The notes under the pieces are model-generated. The model was not told where the DNA came from and searched no databases. It saw only the letters and a list, made by a program, of their open reading frames with translations. Shown one piece after another: positions 33,864 through 41,542 of a DNA stretch of 64,000 nucleotides. How positions within the stretch are numbered: the stretch's first letter is position 1; each line of letters opens with the position of its first letter. This DNA comes from an uncultured Muribaculaceae bacterium (GTDB lineage Bacteria; Bacteroidota; Bacteroidia; Bacteroidales; Muribaculaceae): assembly GCA_947632485.1 (NCBI GenBank), contig CANRPJ010000002.1, forward strand, positions 1 through 64,000. Direction: 5' to 3'. The translations under genes were made by a program, and so were the position numbers.

Positions 33864-36382
33864 CGGTTGACATGAAGTGGGGTGCCAACTCCCGCGCGAC
33901 CCCATACTATGACGTACTGGAGACGGCTGAGGATTATCTTGGTGTAGCTTACAAGGCTCTGCGTAACGGCGCAATGCTCGGTATGGGTTACACTGCTGAT
34001 GCAGCCCACGATTATGCTAACAAGCAGCTTTTCGGTCCTTCCGGTATCGGCTATCAGATCTATACTCTCCCTGAGGGCGAAAACTTCATTCTGCCTGACG
34101 GAAGCGTAAACAAGAATGCAGTGCTCGGCTACAATGACGGCACCAACTACTTCATTCCTGACGATTGGAAGAAGTATACGCTGCGCAACGGTATGCGTCA
34201 GGAGTATAACGTAAACGTAAGCGGCGCAACCGAGAAGATCAATTACTACATCTCCGGTGGTTATGTAGATGATCAGGGTCTTATCAACAACTCTGACTAT
34301 AAGCGTCTGAGCGTTCGTACGAGCGTAGACTATCAGGTTAAGCCCTGGCTGAAGGTCGGCTCCAACGTGACTTATACTCACTCTGAGCAGAACTATCCCG
34401 GCGATCAGATCAACTCCGGTTCTACCGGCAACGCCTTCATGATGGCCTATTCGCAGGCACCGGTTTACCCGATGTTCGTACGCGACGCCGAGGGCAACAT
34501 CATGTTTAATGAAACGTGGGGTCACCCCGTATATGACTACGGTCAGGCTCAGACAGCCTTTACCCGTCCTTCCGCTGCTAACCCGGGTGCTAACCCCGTG
34601 TCGAACCTTCTCTATGACAAGGTAGAGAGCCTCACCGACATTATCAACGGCAAGTGGATGTTGGAGCTCAAACCGGTTGAGGGTCTTACGATTACCGGCA
34701 ACGCTTCGCTCAACCTCGAGTACGGGCGCGGTCACAACACCCAGAACCCGCTCTACGGTTATTCTGCAGCTTACGGCGGCTATGTAGGCATGAGCGACAA
34801 CCGCTACCGCATGCTTACTCTCCAGGCTCTTGCCAACTACCGCAAGACCTTCGCTGACAAGCACACCATCGACCTTCTCGCTGGTTACGAGCAGTATGAG
34901 TACAATATTGAGTACCTCAGCGCAAGCGGTAACAACCCCTACCGTAAACTCGGTTGGGCCGTTGACAACACGCTCAACAATGACAGCCGCTCCGGTGGTG
35001 GTTCTTCTGATAACTACGCTACCCGCGGTATCTTCTTCCGTGCCAACTACGACTTCGAGAGCCGCTACTTCTTCAGCGGATCGTTCCGTCGCGACGGTAG
35101 CTCACGCTTCCACCCATCTCACCGTTGGGGTAACTTCTTCTCCATCTCCGGTGCATGGGACGTGGCTAAGGAGAACTTCATGGAAGGCGTTCACGAATGG
35201 CTCAACCAGTTGAAGCTCCGCGCCAGCTTCGGTCAGCAGGGTAACGACGGTATCGGCGGCTGGTACGCATGGGCAGACCAGTACACCATCTCCGGTGAAA
35301 GTGCATGGAACGACGGTGCTCTGAGCTACAAGGGTAACAAGGACATCACCTGGGAGACCTCTAACAACTTCAACGTAGGTCTCGACTTCGTGCTCTGGAA
35401 CAATAAGGTGTTCGGTACTCTCGAATACTTCTCGCGCCAGACCTCCGATATGCTCTACTATCGTCCTGTAGCTCCTTCGTTGGGCTATAGCTCGATTCCG
35501 ATGAACGTAGGCTCGATCCGCAACAGCGGTGTCGAACTGGAACTTACCTACACCCCGATCCGTACGAAGGATCTCGAGTGGAGCATCAACGGCAACCTTA
35601 CCTACATCAACTCGAAGGTGCTTAAACTCGCTCCCGAACTCGGCGGCTGGTGGCAGACTGCCTCCAACGTATATATCGAGGGTGAGTCGATGTATCAGTG
35701 GTATCTCGTAGAATTCGCAGGTATCGATCCTACCAGCGGTCGTCCCCTCTACTGGCAGTGGGACTGGATGAAGAATGCCGATGGCACAGATATGCTGGAT
35801 AAGCATGGTCAGAGGATTCCTGATATGTCTACTAAGCGTGCTTCTACTTCATACAATAGCGAGTATCGCATCAAGCAGGGCAACTCTCTGCCTCCTGTAT
35901 ACGGTGGCTTCGGCACCAACCTGAGCTGGAAGGGTATCGATTTCGGTATCTCCTTCGGTTACCAGATCGGTGGCAAGGTTATGGACTATGGCTACATGAA
36001 CCATATCAACGCCGGTACTTCCTCTGCAATGGGTCGCAACTGGTCGGTTGATATCCTCAACGCCTGGACTCCTGAGAATCCTTATACTGTGATCCCGCGT
36101 CTCAACAACACCGAGAGCCAGTATAATATCGGTTCTACCAACTACTTCATGGCTGATGCAAGCTATCTTGCACTCAACAACATCACGCTGGGCTACACCC
36201 TGCCGCAGAACTGGACGCGCAAGATCAAACTCGAGAGCGTACGCATCTACGGCGCTGCTGACAACGTAGCTCTCTGGAGCGCACGCAAGGGTCTCGACCC
36301 GCGTCAGGGCTACTGGAGCTCTAACGCTACTACCTACACCGGTATGCGTTGTATCTCCGGCGGTGTGAAAGTCGTATTCTAA
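33860..36382 (+). CDS. SusC-like TonB-dependent receptor, barrel part lacking signal peptide and plug
   Basis: An 840-codon frame that begins at GTG 33860 with VTVDMKWGANSRATPYYDVLETAEDYL, which in SusC proteins comes directly after the plug's NGVI(L/M)ITTKKG signature. It continues to a normal SusC C-terminus (GGVKVVF, ending in the aromatic residue needed for barrel insertion). Blocks typical of the family are ISGGYVDDQGLI, FFRANYDFESRYFFSGSFRRDGSSRF and RASFGQQGNDGIGG. Without a signal peptide and plug it could not act as a TonB-dependent importer by itself. SusD follows 20 bp later, intact. Either a real deletion, a recombination product, or an assembly or strain-mixing artefact. Confidence 0.85.
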   Translation: MTVDMKWGANSRATPYYDVLETAEDYLGVAYKALRNGAMLGMGYTADAAHDYANKQLFGPSGIGYQIYTLPEGENFILPDGSVNKNAVLGYNDGTNYFIPDDWKKYTLRNGMRQEYNVNVSGATEKINYYISGGYVDDQGLINNSDYKRLSVRTSVDYQVKPWLKVGSNVTYTHSEQNYPGDQINSGSTGNAFMMAYSQAPVYPMFVRDAEGNIMFNETWGHPVYDYGQAQTAFTRPSAANPGANPVSNLLYDKVESLTDIINGKWMLELKPVEGLTITGNASLNLEYGRGHNTQNPLYGYSAAYGGYVGMSDNRYRMLTLQALANYRKTFADKHTIDLLAGYEQYEYNIEYLSASGNNPYRKLGWAVDNTLNNDSRSGGGSSDNYATRGIFFRANYDFESRYFFSGSFRRDGSSRFHPSHRWGNFFSISGAWDVAKENFMEGVHEWLNQLKLRASFGQQGNDGIGGWYAWADQYTISGESAWNDGALSYKGNKDITWETSNNFNVGLDFVLWNNKVFGTLEYFSRQTSDMLYYRPVAPSLGYSSIPMNVGSIRNSGVELELTYTPIRTKDLEWSINGNLTYINSKVLKLAPELGGWWQTASNVYIEGESMYQWYLVEFAGIDPTSGRPLYWQWDWMKNADGTDMLDKHGQRIPDMSTKRASTSYNSEYRIKQGNSLPPVYGGFGTNLSWKGIDFGISFGYQIGGKVMDYGYMNHINAGTSSAMGRNWSVDILNAWTPENPYTVIPRLNNTESQYNIGSTNYFMADASYLALNNITLGYTLPQNWTRKIKLESVRIYGAADNVALWSARKGLDPRQGYWSSNATTYTGMRCISGGVKVVF

Positions 36383-36402
36383 TTTAGATAGACTAAAAAG
36401 AA

Positions 36403-38121
36403 ATGAAAGCATTATATAAAGTTCTTCCGCTTTTCGCAGCAGGTGCTATCCTGGCTTCCTGCAACGAGATGGATACTGCGCCCAACGCCGGTTATGTTAC
36501 CGAGGACCAGAAGATCGACGCTATTGAACATAGCCCCGAACTGCTCGCCGCCGGTGTAAATACGCTTCCATCTATGTTCAAGCAGATGCATCAGACCTAC
36601 GATCGTTTCGATGACTTCGGTATCGCTTCGACCAACCTGATGTTCGACTGTATGACTGAGGATATGATGAGCTACAATGTAGGCTTAAACTGGTATGCCG
36701 GTGAGATGCTCTTCAATGCTCAGGGCGACAATGCAGTCTGCACTTATATCCTCTGGAACACGATGTATAAGCTGATCTTCTCGGCCAACAACGTGATCAA
36801 GACCCTCCCCGATGAAATCGAGGATGAGACCAACAGGTATTATGCAGCGCAGGCTCTTGCCTTCCGTGCATACGCTTATTTCTCGCTCGTTCAGCGTTAT
36901 CAGTTCACCTACAAGGGACATGAGTCAGCTCCCTGCGTTCCCCTCTATACAGAGGAGAATAGCGAAGAGGTATCCGCTAATGGTGGAGGCCCGCGTGCTA
37001 CAGTTCAGGAAGTTTATGACCTGATTCTCAGTGACCTTGACCGTGCAATCGAGTATCTTGACGGTACCAGCTACACTGCTGCTACAACCGCTGAGACTAA
37101 GACCTTCGTTAACCTTAACGTTGCCTATGGTCTTCGCGCACGCGTGAACCTTGTTATGAATAACTGGGCTGCTGCCGCTTCCGATGCTGACAAAGCAATC
37201 CAGCTTAACAACGCTGCTGGTCTGACTCCTTACACTATTTCAGAGCTTCTCAATAAGCAGTCTGATGGTACTGTTCTTCCCGCCGGATTCACCGATGGTA
37301 ACGATCACTCCTGGATGTGGGATATCAACTACACCAAAGATGACCTCCAGTATCAGTGGACCAACTGTAACTTCGTGGCATTTGTATCGTCGTTCTCCTA
37401 CTCTGGTGGTTATACTACTCTGGGTGCATGGCGCTACATCGGTGCGAAACTCTACTCTTCAATCCCCTCAACCGACGTCCGTAAGTTCTGGTGGGTTAAC
37501 CCCAATGAGGTTCACAACGGTGTATGGTGGACTGACTTCACCAACGGCAACTCAAGGGTGACCATGCCTAACGATTACGTATCTTGGATTCGTAAGAGCT
37601 GCACAATGTCGAAAGGCATTCGCTACCTCGTAACCAAGTACAACCGTCGCGATGGCATTAATCCTGCTGATCCGGATATGGCCCGTACGGGTGACTACAT
37701 GATGATGCGTGCTGAGGAGATGTACTACATCAAGGCAGAGGCAGAGGCTATGGCCGGTAACCCCTCACAGGGTGCGCAGACGCTTCGTGATTTCGTAACC
37801 CAGTATCGTAATCCCTCATACTCATTTGCTGGCGGTAGCGCTGAGCAGGTGCAGGAAGAGTGCTGGAATCAGCGTCGTATCGAGTTCTGGGGTGAAGGTC
37901 TTGCTCTCAACGACCTGATGCGCCTCAACAAGGGTGTTGACCGTGTAGGTCAGGGCTTCCAGCCTGAAGCTTGTATGCAGATCGCTGCCGGCGACAACCT
38001 GTTCCTCTATCGTCTCCCGCGTAGTGAGGTTGACAACAACCCTGCTATCACAGAGAACAACCCCTACTGTACGGCTCCGAATCCTGTAGCTGATCCTACT
38101 ACTTACAGCTGGGAATGGTAA
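36403..38121 (+). CDS. SusD/RagB-family outer-membrane glycan-binding lipoprotein
   Basis: A 572-residue lipoprotein with lipobox ILASCNEMD. SusD proteins sit on the cell surface as lids over SusC and bind glycans. Family features are the helical TPR-like core (YYAAQALAFRAYAYFSLVQRYQFTY), LRARVNLVMNNWAAAASDADKAIQL, the late block MMRAEEMYYIKAEAEAMAG, and the C-terminal RIEFWGEGLALNDLMRLNKGVDR. It follows the SusC barrel by 20 bp and precedes a surface lipoprotein. Codons are T-ending at many positions (GGT, GCT), like the barrel and unlike the neighbouring enzymes, which is usual for highly expressed PUL genes. Confidence 0.95.
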   Translation: MKALYKVLPLFAAGAILASCNEMDTAPNAGYVTEDQKIDAIEHSPELLAAGVNTLPSMFKQMHQTYDRFDDFGIASTNLMFDCMTEDMMSYNVGLNWYAGEMLFNAQGDNAVCTYILWNTMYKLIFSANNVIKTLPDEIEDETNRYYAAQALAFRAYAYFSLVQRYQFTYKGHESAPCVPLYTEENSEEVSANGGGPRATVQEVYDLILSDLDRAIEYLDGTSYTAATTAETKTFVNLNVAYGLRARVNLVMNNWAAAASDADKAIQLNNAAGLTPYTISELLNKQSDGTVLPAGFTDGNDHSWMWDINYTKDDLQYQWTNCNFVAFVSSFSYSGGYTTLGAWRYIGAKLYSSIPSTDVRKFWWVNPNEVHNGVWWTDFTNGNSRVTMPNDYVSWIRKSCTMSKGIRYLVTKYNRRDGINPADPDMARTGDYMMMRAEEMYYIKAEAEAMAGNPSQGAQTLRDFVTQYRNPSYSFAGGSAEQVQEECWNQRRIEFWGEGLALNDLMRLNKGVDRVGQGFQPEACMQIAAGDNLFLYRLPRSEVDNNPAITENNPYCTAPNPVADPTTYSWEW

Positions 38122-38151
38122 GATTTCATAATCCTACAAACAAAGAAAGAA

Positions 38152-39069
38152 ATGATTAAGAAAATAGCATATTCCGTTGTTCTCGGTGGAATGCTCGCAG
38201 GTCTTGGTGCTTGCAATGCGGATCCCGTTTACGATGATGCTGCGCTTACGCAAGGCGATAATAAATGCTCTTTCTCGCGCAACCAGTTTAACACGACTGT
38301 GCTTCCGGGCTCATCAAGTTTTGAGATTGAAGTGTATCGTGTTGGTACTAAGGGCGATTTCACATTGCCTGTTACCTTACAGGGTGTAGAAGGTTCAGGA
38401 ATGACTACTGAGGGCGTAACCTGCTCCAATGTAGTATTCACCGATGGTAGCAATAAGGGTGTGTTTACAATCTCGATTGAAGGCGCTGTTCCTCCTACCG
38501 TATTCGGTGGTAATATCCTGTTTGCTAAAGACGATGCGAGCATAGGTGGCTACAACACTATGAGCTTCCGTATTCCCGTGGAATACGAATGGGAAGACAT
38601 CGATGGAACCGGCCGGATCCGTCTGCCCAACTTAATCTGGTTTAGCGACTGGGTAGAGGTAGGCAACTGGCAGAAGGCTAAAGGCTTCGAGCGTTGGCGT
38701 ATCGTTGACCCGATGCGTGCCGTATATGCTCAGTACTTCCCCGATGCTCCTACCGCAGGCGACTGCTGGGGTTGGGGTGGCTGGTCCTACGATGTTAACG
38801 ATGCCGGTAACTTTGAGTTCTACAATACCGCTGCTGGCGATTTGAACTATGATCCCTTCTGCCTCGGCATGAAGTTTGGTGGCAGCAGTATGGGTTACTA
38901 TCTGCCTGAGAACTACAAAGGTAGCATTAATGGTACCGACTACGACTATTCTGACGGTAGCCTTACCGGCACCTATTGGGTAGAACCGCTCTTCGGTATC
39001 TGCGCAGGTTATCCTACTGGATTCGGAATAACAACGGATCTGATTGAGTTCACCATGCCTGGTTACTAA
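38152..39069 (+). CDS. Surface glycan-binding-type lipoprotein (SusE/F position)
   Basis: A 305-residue lipoprotein (lipobox LAGLGACNAD) in the position where Bacteroidales PULs encode surface glycan-binding proteins. The first 110 residues after the signal (CSFSRNQFNTTVLPGSSSFEIEVYRVGTKGDF) look like a Calx-beta or BACON-type sandwich domain. The remainder is rich in Trp, Tyr and Gly (GDCWGWGGWSYDVNDAG) and may hold the carbohydrate-binding surface. No catalytic motif is seen. It is the third gene of the operon, followed by a strong hairpin. Confidence 0.75.
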   Translation: MIKKIAYSVVLGGMLAGLGACNADPVYDDAALTQGDNKCSFSRNQFNTTVLPGSSSFEIEVYRVGTKGDFTLPVTLQGVEGSGMTTEGVTCSNVVFTDGSNKGVFTISIEGAVPPTVFGGNILFAKDDASIGGYNTMSFRIPVEYEWEDIDGTGRIRLPNLIWFSDWVEVGNWQKAKGFERWRIVDPMRAVYAQYFPDAPTAGDCWGWGGWSYDVNDAGNFEFYNTAAGDLNYDPFCLGMKFGGSSMGYYLPENYKGSINGTDYDYSDGSLTGTYWVEPLFGICAGYPTGFGITTDLIEFTMPGY

Positions 39070-39182
39070 TAACCCGACTTGAATCAGACTGAGATTTGGT
39101 TTATTCTAAAGTTTATTTTTTCATACAAAAGTTAGTTCACCAATTAGAATAATCACGATCTGATTTCAGTCTGACCCATACC

Positions 39183-39211
39183 GAGGGGGCGCGGCATCAC
39201 CGCGCCCCCTC
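39183..39211. terminator. Strong hairpin after the susCD-lipoprotein operon
   Basis: GAGGGGGCGCGG and CCGCGCCCCCTC form a perfect 12-bp stem around CATCA, about 115 bp after the lipoprotein stop. The T-tract is weak. One arm recurs at 33043, so it may also be a dispersed repeat. Confidence 0.7.
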
Positions 39212-39454
39212 TTACTACACATTGACACGCCGAAGAGATCAAAGCTTTTACTATTATTAAGCGCCGCGAGGTGCGAATGCATAGACAAACCGGATATGAG
39301 CGACTGCGGAGCAGGAGCGAGTGTCCGGACAACAACGACACTCACCCACACATAGTGCCGGAGGTACGAGTGTATTGTTAGCTCGTACGACCGCAGGGAG
39401 TGCGAGGAAAGGAGCGCCAACTTTATACCTCTCATGAAATTTTTCTTCGATTAA

Positions 39455-39486
39455 TTTGGAAATTTCAAAAGAAAGCAGTAACTTTG
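39455..39486 (+). promoter_or_regulatory. Promoter upstream of the GH51 gene (TTTG -20 bp- TAACTTTG)
   Basis: TTTG at 39455-39458, a 20-bp spacer and TAACTTTG at 39479-39486 fit the consensus well. It lies 140 bp before GH51 and 37 bp before the start-like ATG at 39523. Confidence 0.65.
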
Positions 39487-39586
39487 CATCATCAAATCAA
39501 CAACCATTAAAGTTTTACCATTATGAACACCTACAGAACTTATCGCCCTAAGGGGCACAGACCAATCGTGAAAAGGGATTATTTAG

Positions 39587-39594
39587 TATCTTTG
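39587..39594 (+). promoter_or_regulatory. Second -7 box (TATCTTTG) close to GH51
   Basis: Matches TAnnTTTG and lies 32 bp before the GH51 start codon. No convincing -33 element. Confidence 0.4.
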
Positions 39595-39625
39595 CAGCAA
39601 AGAACAACCCAACACACTGAAAACC

Positions 39626-41542
39626 GTGAAGAAACTCTATCCCTTAGCGATCTGCCTCGCCGCTCTTTCGGCTCAGGCGCAGACGAACATCGCCATAGAC
39701 GCGACAAAGCCCGCCACAGACATCTCTCCCGACATGTGGGGCATCTTCTTCGAAGACATAAACTTCGCTGCCGACGGCGGCCTCTACGGAGAGTTGGTGA
39801 AGAACCGCTCATTCGAGTTTCCGCAAGCTCTTATGGGCTGGGCTGCAATGGGACAGGTGGAGCTCGCAGACGCCGACCCGGCGTTCAAGGCAAATCCCCG
39901 CTACGCCAGGATCACCAAAGGAGAGTCTTACCGACCGGCCGGACTCGAAAACGAAGGATTCCGCGGTATCTCGCTCGAGCGCGGAAAGACCTACGACTTC
40001 TCGGCTCAGGTGCGCAATGCCTCACAGCGTCCGCTGAAGCTCGGGGTAGAGCTGATCAATTCCATAGGCCGCACCTACAAGACGGATACGCTGACCATAG
40101 CTCCCGCTGCCGGCTGGCAGAAGATAGAAGCAACCCTCACCTCGGCCCTCACCGATCCGAAGGGACGCCTCAGGGTGCTGCTGCTCACTCCGGGCACTAT
40201 CGACATAGACCACATCTCGCTCTTCCCGACCGACACCTGGAAGGGCCGGAAAGGCGGACTGCGACGCGATCTGGCTCAGGCGCTCGCCGACCTGAGTCCG
40301 AAGGTGATGCGCTTCCCGGGAGGCTGCATCGTGGAAGGCACAGACCTCGCAAACCGCTATCAGTGGAAGAAAACGGTAGGCCCCGTAGAGGAGCGACCGC
40401 TCAACATAAACCGCTGGAACTACAATTTCTCCAACCGCATGGCTCCCGACTATTTCCAGTCGGCCGGGCTCGGCTTCTTCGAGTTCTTCCAGCTCAGCGA
40501 AGATATCGGCGCAACTCCCCTGCCGATTCTGAGCTGCGGACTCGCCTGCCAGTACGAAACGGGCGAGGAAGTGCCTCTCGACAGCCTTCAGCCCTACATC
40601 GACGATGCTCTCGACCTGATCGAGTTTGCCAACGGCCCGGTCAGCTCCCGCTGGGGAGCGCTACGCGCCGAGATGGGCCACCCGGAGCCGTTCAATATGC
40701 GCTATATCGGTATAGGCAACGAGCAGTGGGGCGAGGTCTACCCGGAGCGTCTCGAGCTCTTCCTCAAGCAAATACGCGCCAAGCACCCGGAAATCATGGT
40801 AGTAGGCAGTGCCGGACCTCTGCCGCAGGGCGAGCAGTTCGACTATCTCTGGCCGGAGATGCGCCGACTCGGAGCCGATCTGGTCGACGAGCATTATTAC
40901 CGCGAGCCGGAATGGTTCTTCGGCAACGCCGACCGCTACAACGATTACCCGCGCAAGGGACCGAAGGTATTTGCAGGAGAATATGCTTCTCACGACTACG
41001 AGAACCGCACCGCAAACACTTATCTATCTGCCCTTTCAGAAGCAGCATTCATGACAGGCCTGGAGCGCAACGCCGACCTGGTGCGTATGGCTACCTATGC
41101 TCCTCTCTTCGCCCATGTGGAGGCCAATCAGTGGCACCCGGACCTCATCTGGTTCGATAATGCAGAAGTGATGCGCACGCCCAACTACTATGTGCAGCAG
41201 CTATTTGCCAACAATCCCGGCACACGCGTGCTCCCGATCGCAACGCAGAATGGCCCGGAGATCTACACTTCGGCCACACTTGACGAACCGACGGGCGAGG
41301 TGATAGTTAAGATCGTGAACCGCAGCGCCGAACCCCGCAAGGTGAAACTCGATCTGAAGGCACCCAAGGGCAAGAACTATGTTTCTGGTAGCCACACATA
41401 TCTGCAGAGCGATGACCTGGCTGCCCAGAACGCTCTCGGAGAGCCGGAAAAGGTTTATCCGCGTCAGCGCCCTGTAAAGATCGGCGCAGACGGAGAGATT
41501 GAGGTACTCCCGCAGTCGGTCAACGTATATCGCCTGCGATGA
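39626..41542 (+). CDS. Alpha-L-arabinofuranosidase, GH51
   Basis: A 638-residue exported enzyme (signal MKKLYPLAICLAALSAQA). It opens with the GH51 block ISPDMWGIFFEDINFAADGGLYGELVKNRSFEF. A carbohydrate-binding-like insert (about 85-205) is followed by the TIM barrel: VMRFPGGCIVEGTDL, the acid/base Glu366 in GIGNEQWG, DEHYYREPEWF, and the nucleophile Glu452 in FAGEYASH. A C-terminal beta-domain completes it. It removes terminal alpha-L-arabinofuranose from arabinan, arabinoxylan or arabinogalactan. It overlaps the GH97 gene by 4 bp and starts the enzyme part of the PUL. Confidence 0.95.
   Translation: MKKLYPLAICLAALSAQAQTNIAIDATKPATDISPDMWGIFFEDINFAADGGLYGELVKNRSFEFPQALMGWAAMGQVELADADPAFKANPRYARITKGESYRPAGLENEGFRGISLERGKTYDFSAQVRNASQRPLKLGVELINSIGRTYKTDTLTIAPAAGWQKIEATLTSALTDPKGRLRVLLLTPGTIDIDHISLFPTDTWKGRKGGLRRDLAQALADLSPKVMRFPGGCIVEGTDLANRYQWKKTVGPVEERPLNINRWNYNFSNRMAPDYFQSAGLGFFEFFQLSEDIGATPLPILSCGLACQYETGEEVPLDSLQPYIDDALDLIEFANGPVSSRWGALRAEMGHPEPFNMRYIGIGNEQWGEVYPERLELFLKQIRAKHPEIMVVGSAGPLPQGEQFDYLWPEMRRLGADLVDEHYYREPEWFFGNADRYNDYPRKGPKVFAGEYASHDYENRTANTYLSALSEAAFMTGLERNADLVRMATYAPLFAHVEANQWHPDLIWFDNAEVMRTPNYYVQQLFANNPGTRVLPIATQNGPEIYTSATLDEPTGEVIVKIVNRSAEPRKVKLDLKAPKGKNYVSGSHTYLQSDDLAAQNALGEPEKVYPRQRPVKIGADGEIEVLPQSVNVYRLR

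Larger units (their letters stand above)
39070..39625. other. Intergenic region between the surface lipoprotein and GH51
   Basis: 556 bp. It holds the hairpin at 39183-39211, then about 200 bp with a C+G-rich, repeat-like look but no credible gene, including the inverted pair TACGAG/CTCGTA near 39370-39390. A consensus promoter lies at 39455-39486, a start-like ATG at 39523 (its frame runs into the GH51 gene in another frame) and a second -7 box at 39587-39594. Confidence 0.55.

Noticed and set aside
39166-39435. 89-residue minus-strand ORF between the surface lipoprotein and GH51
   Set aside because: It runs through the hairpin and has no signal, domain pattern or promoter.
39523-41160. 545-residue ORF overlapping the GH51 gene
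   Set aside because: It is arginine- and serine-rich shadow sequence of a G+C-rich gene in another frame, while the GH51 frame carries all catalytic motifs. Only the promoter and ATG at its start are noteworthy.
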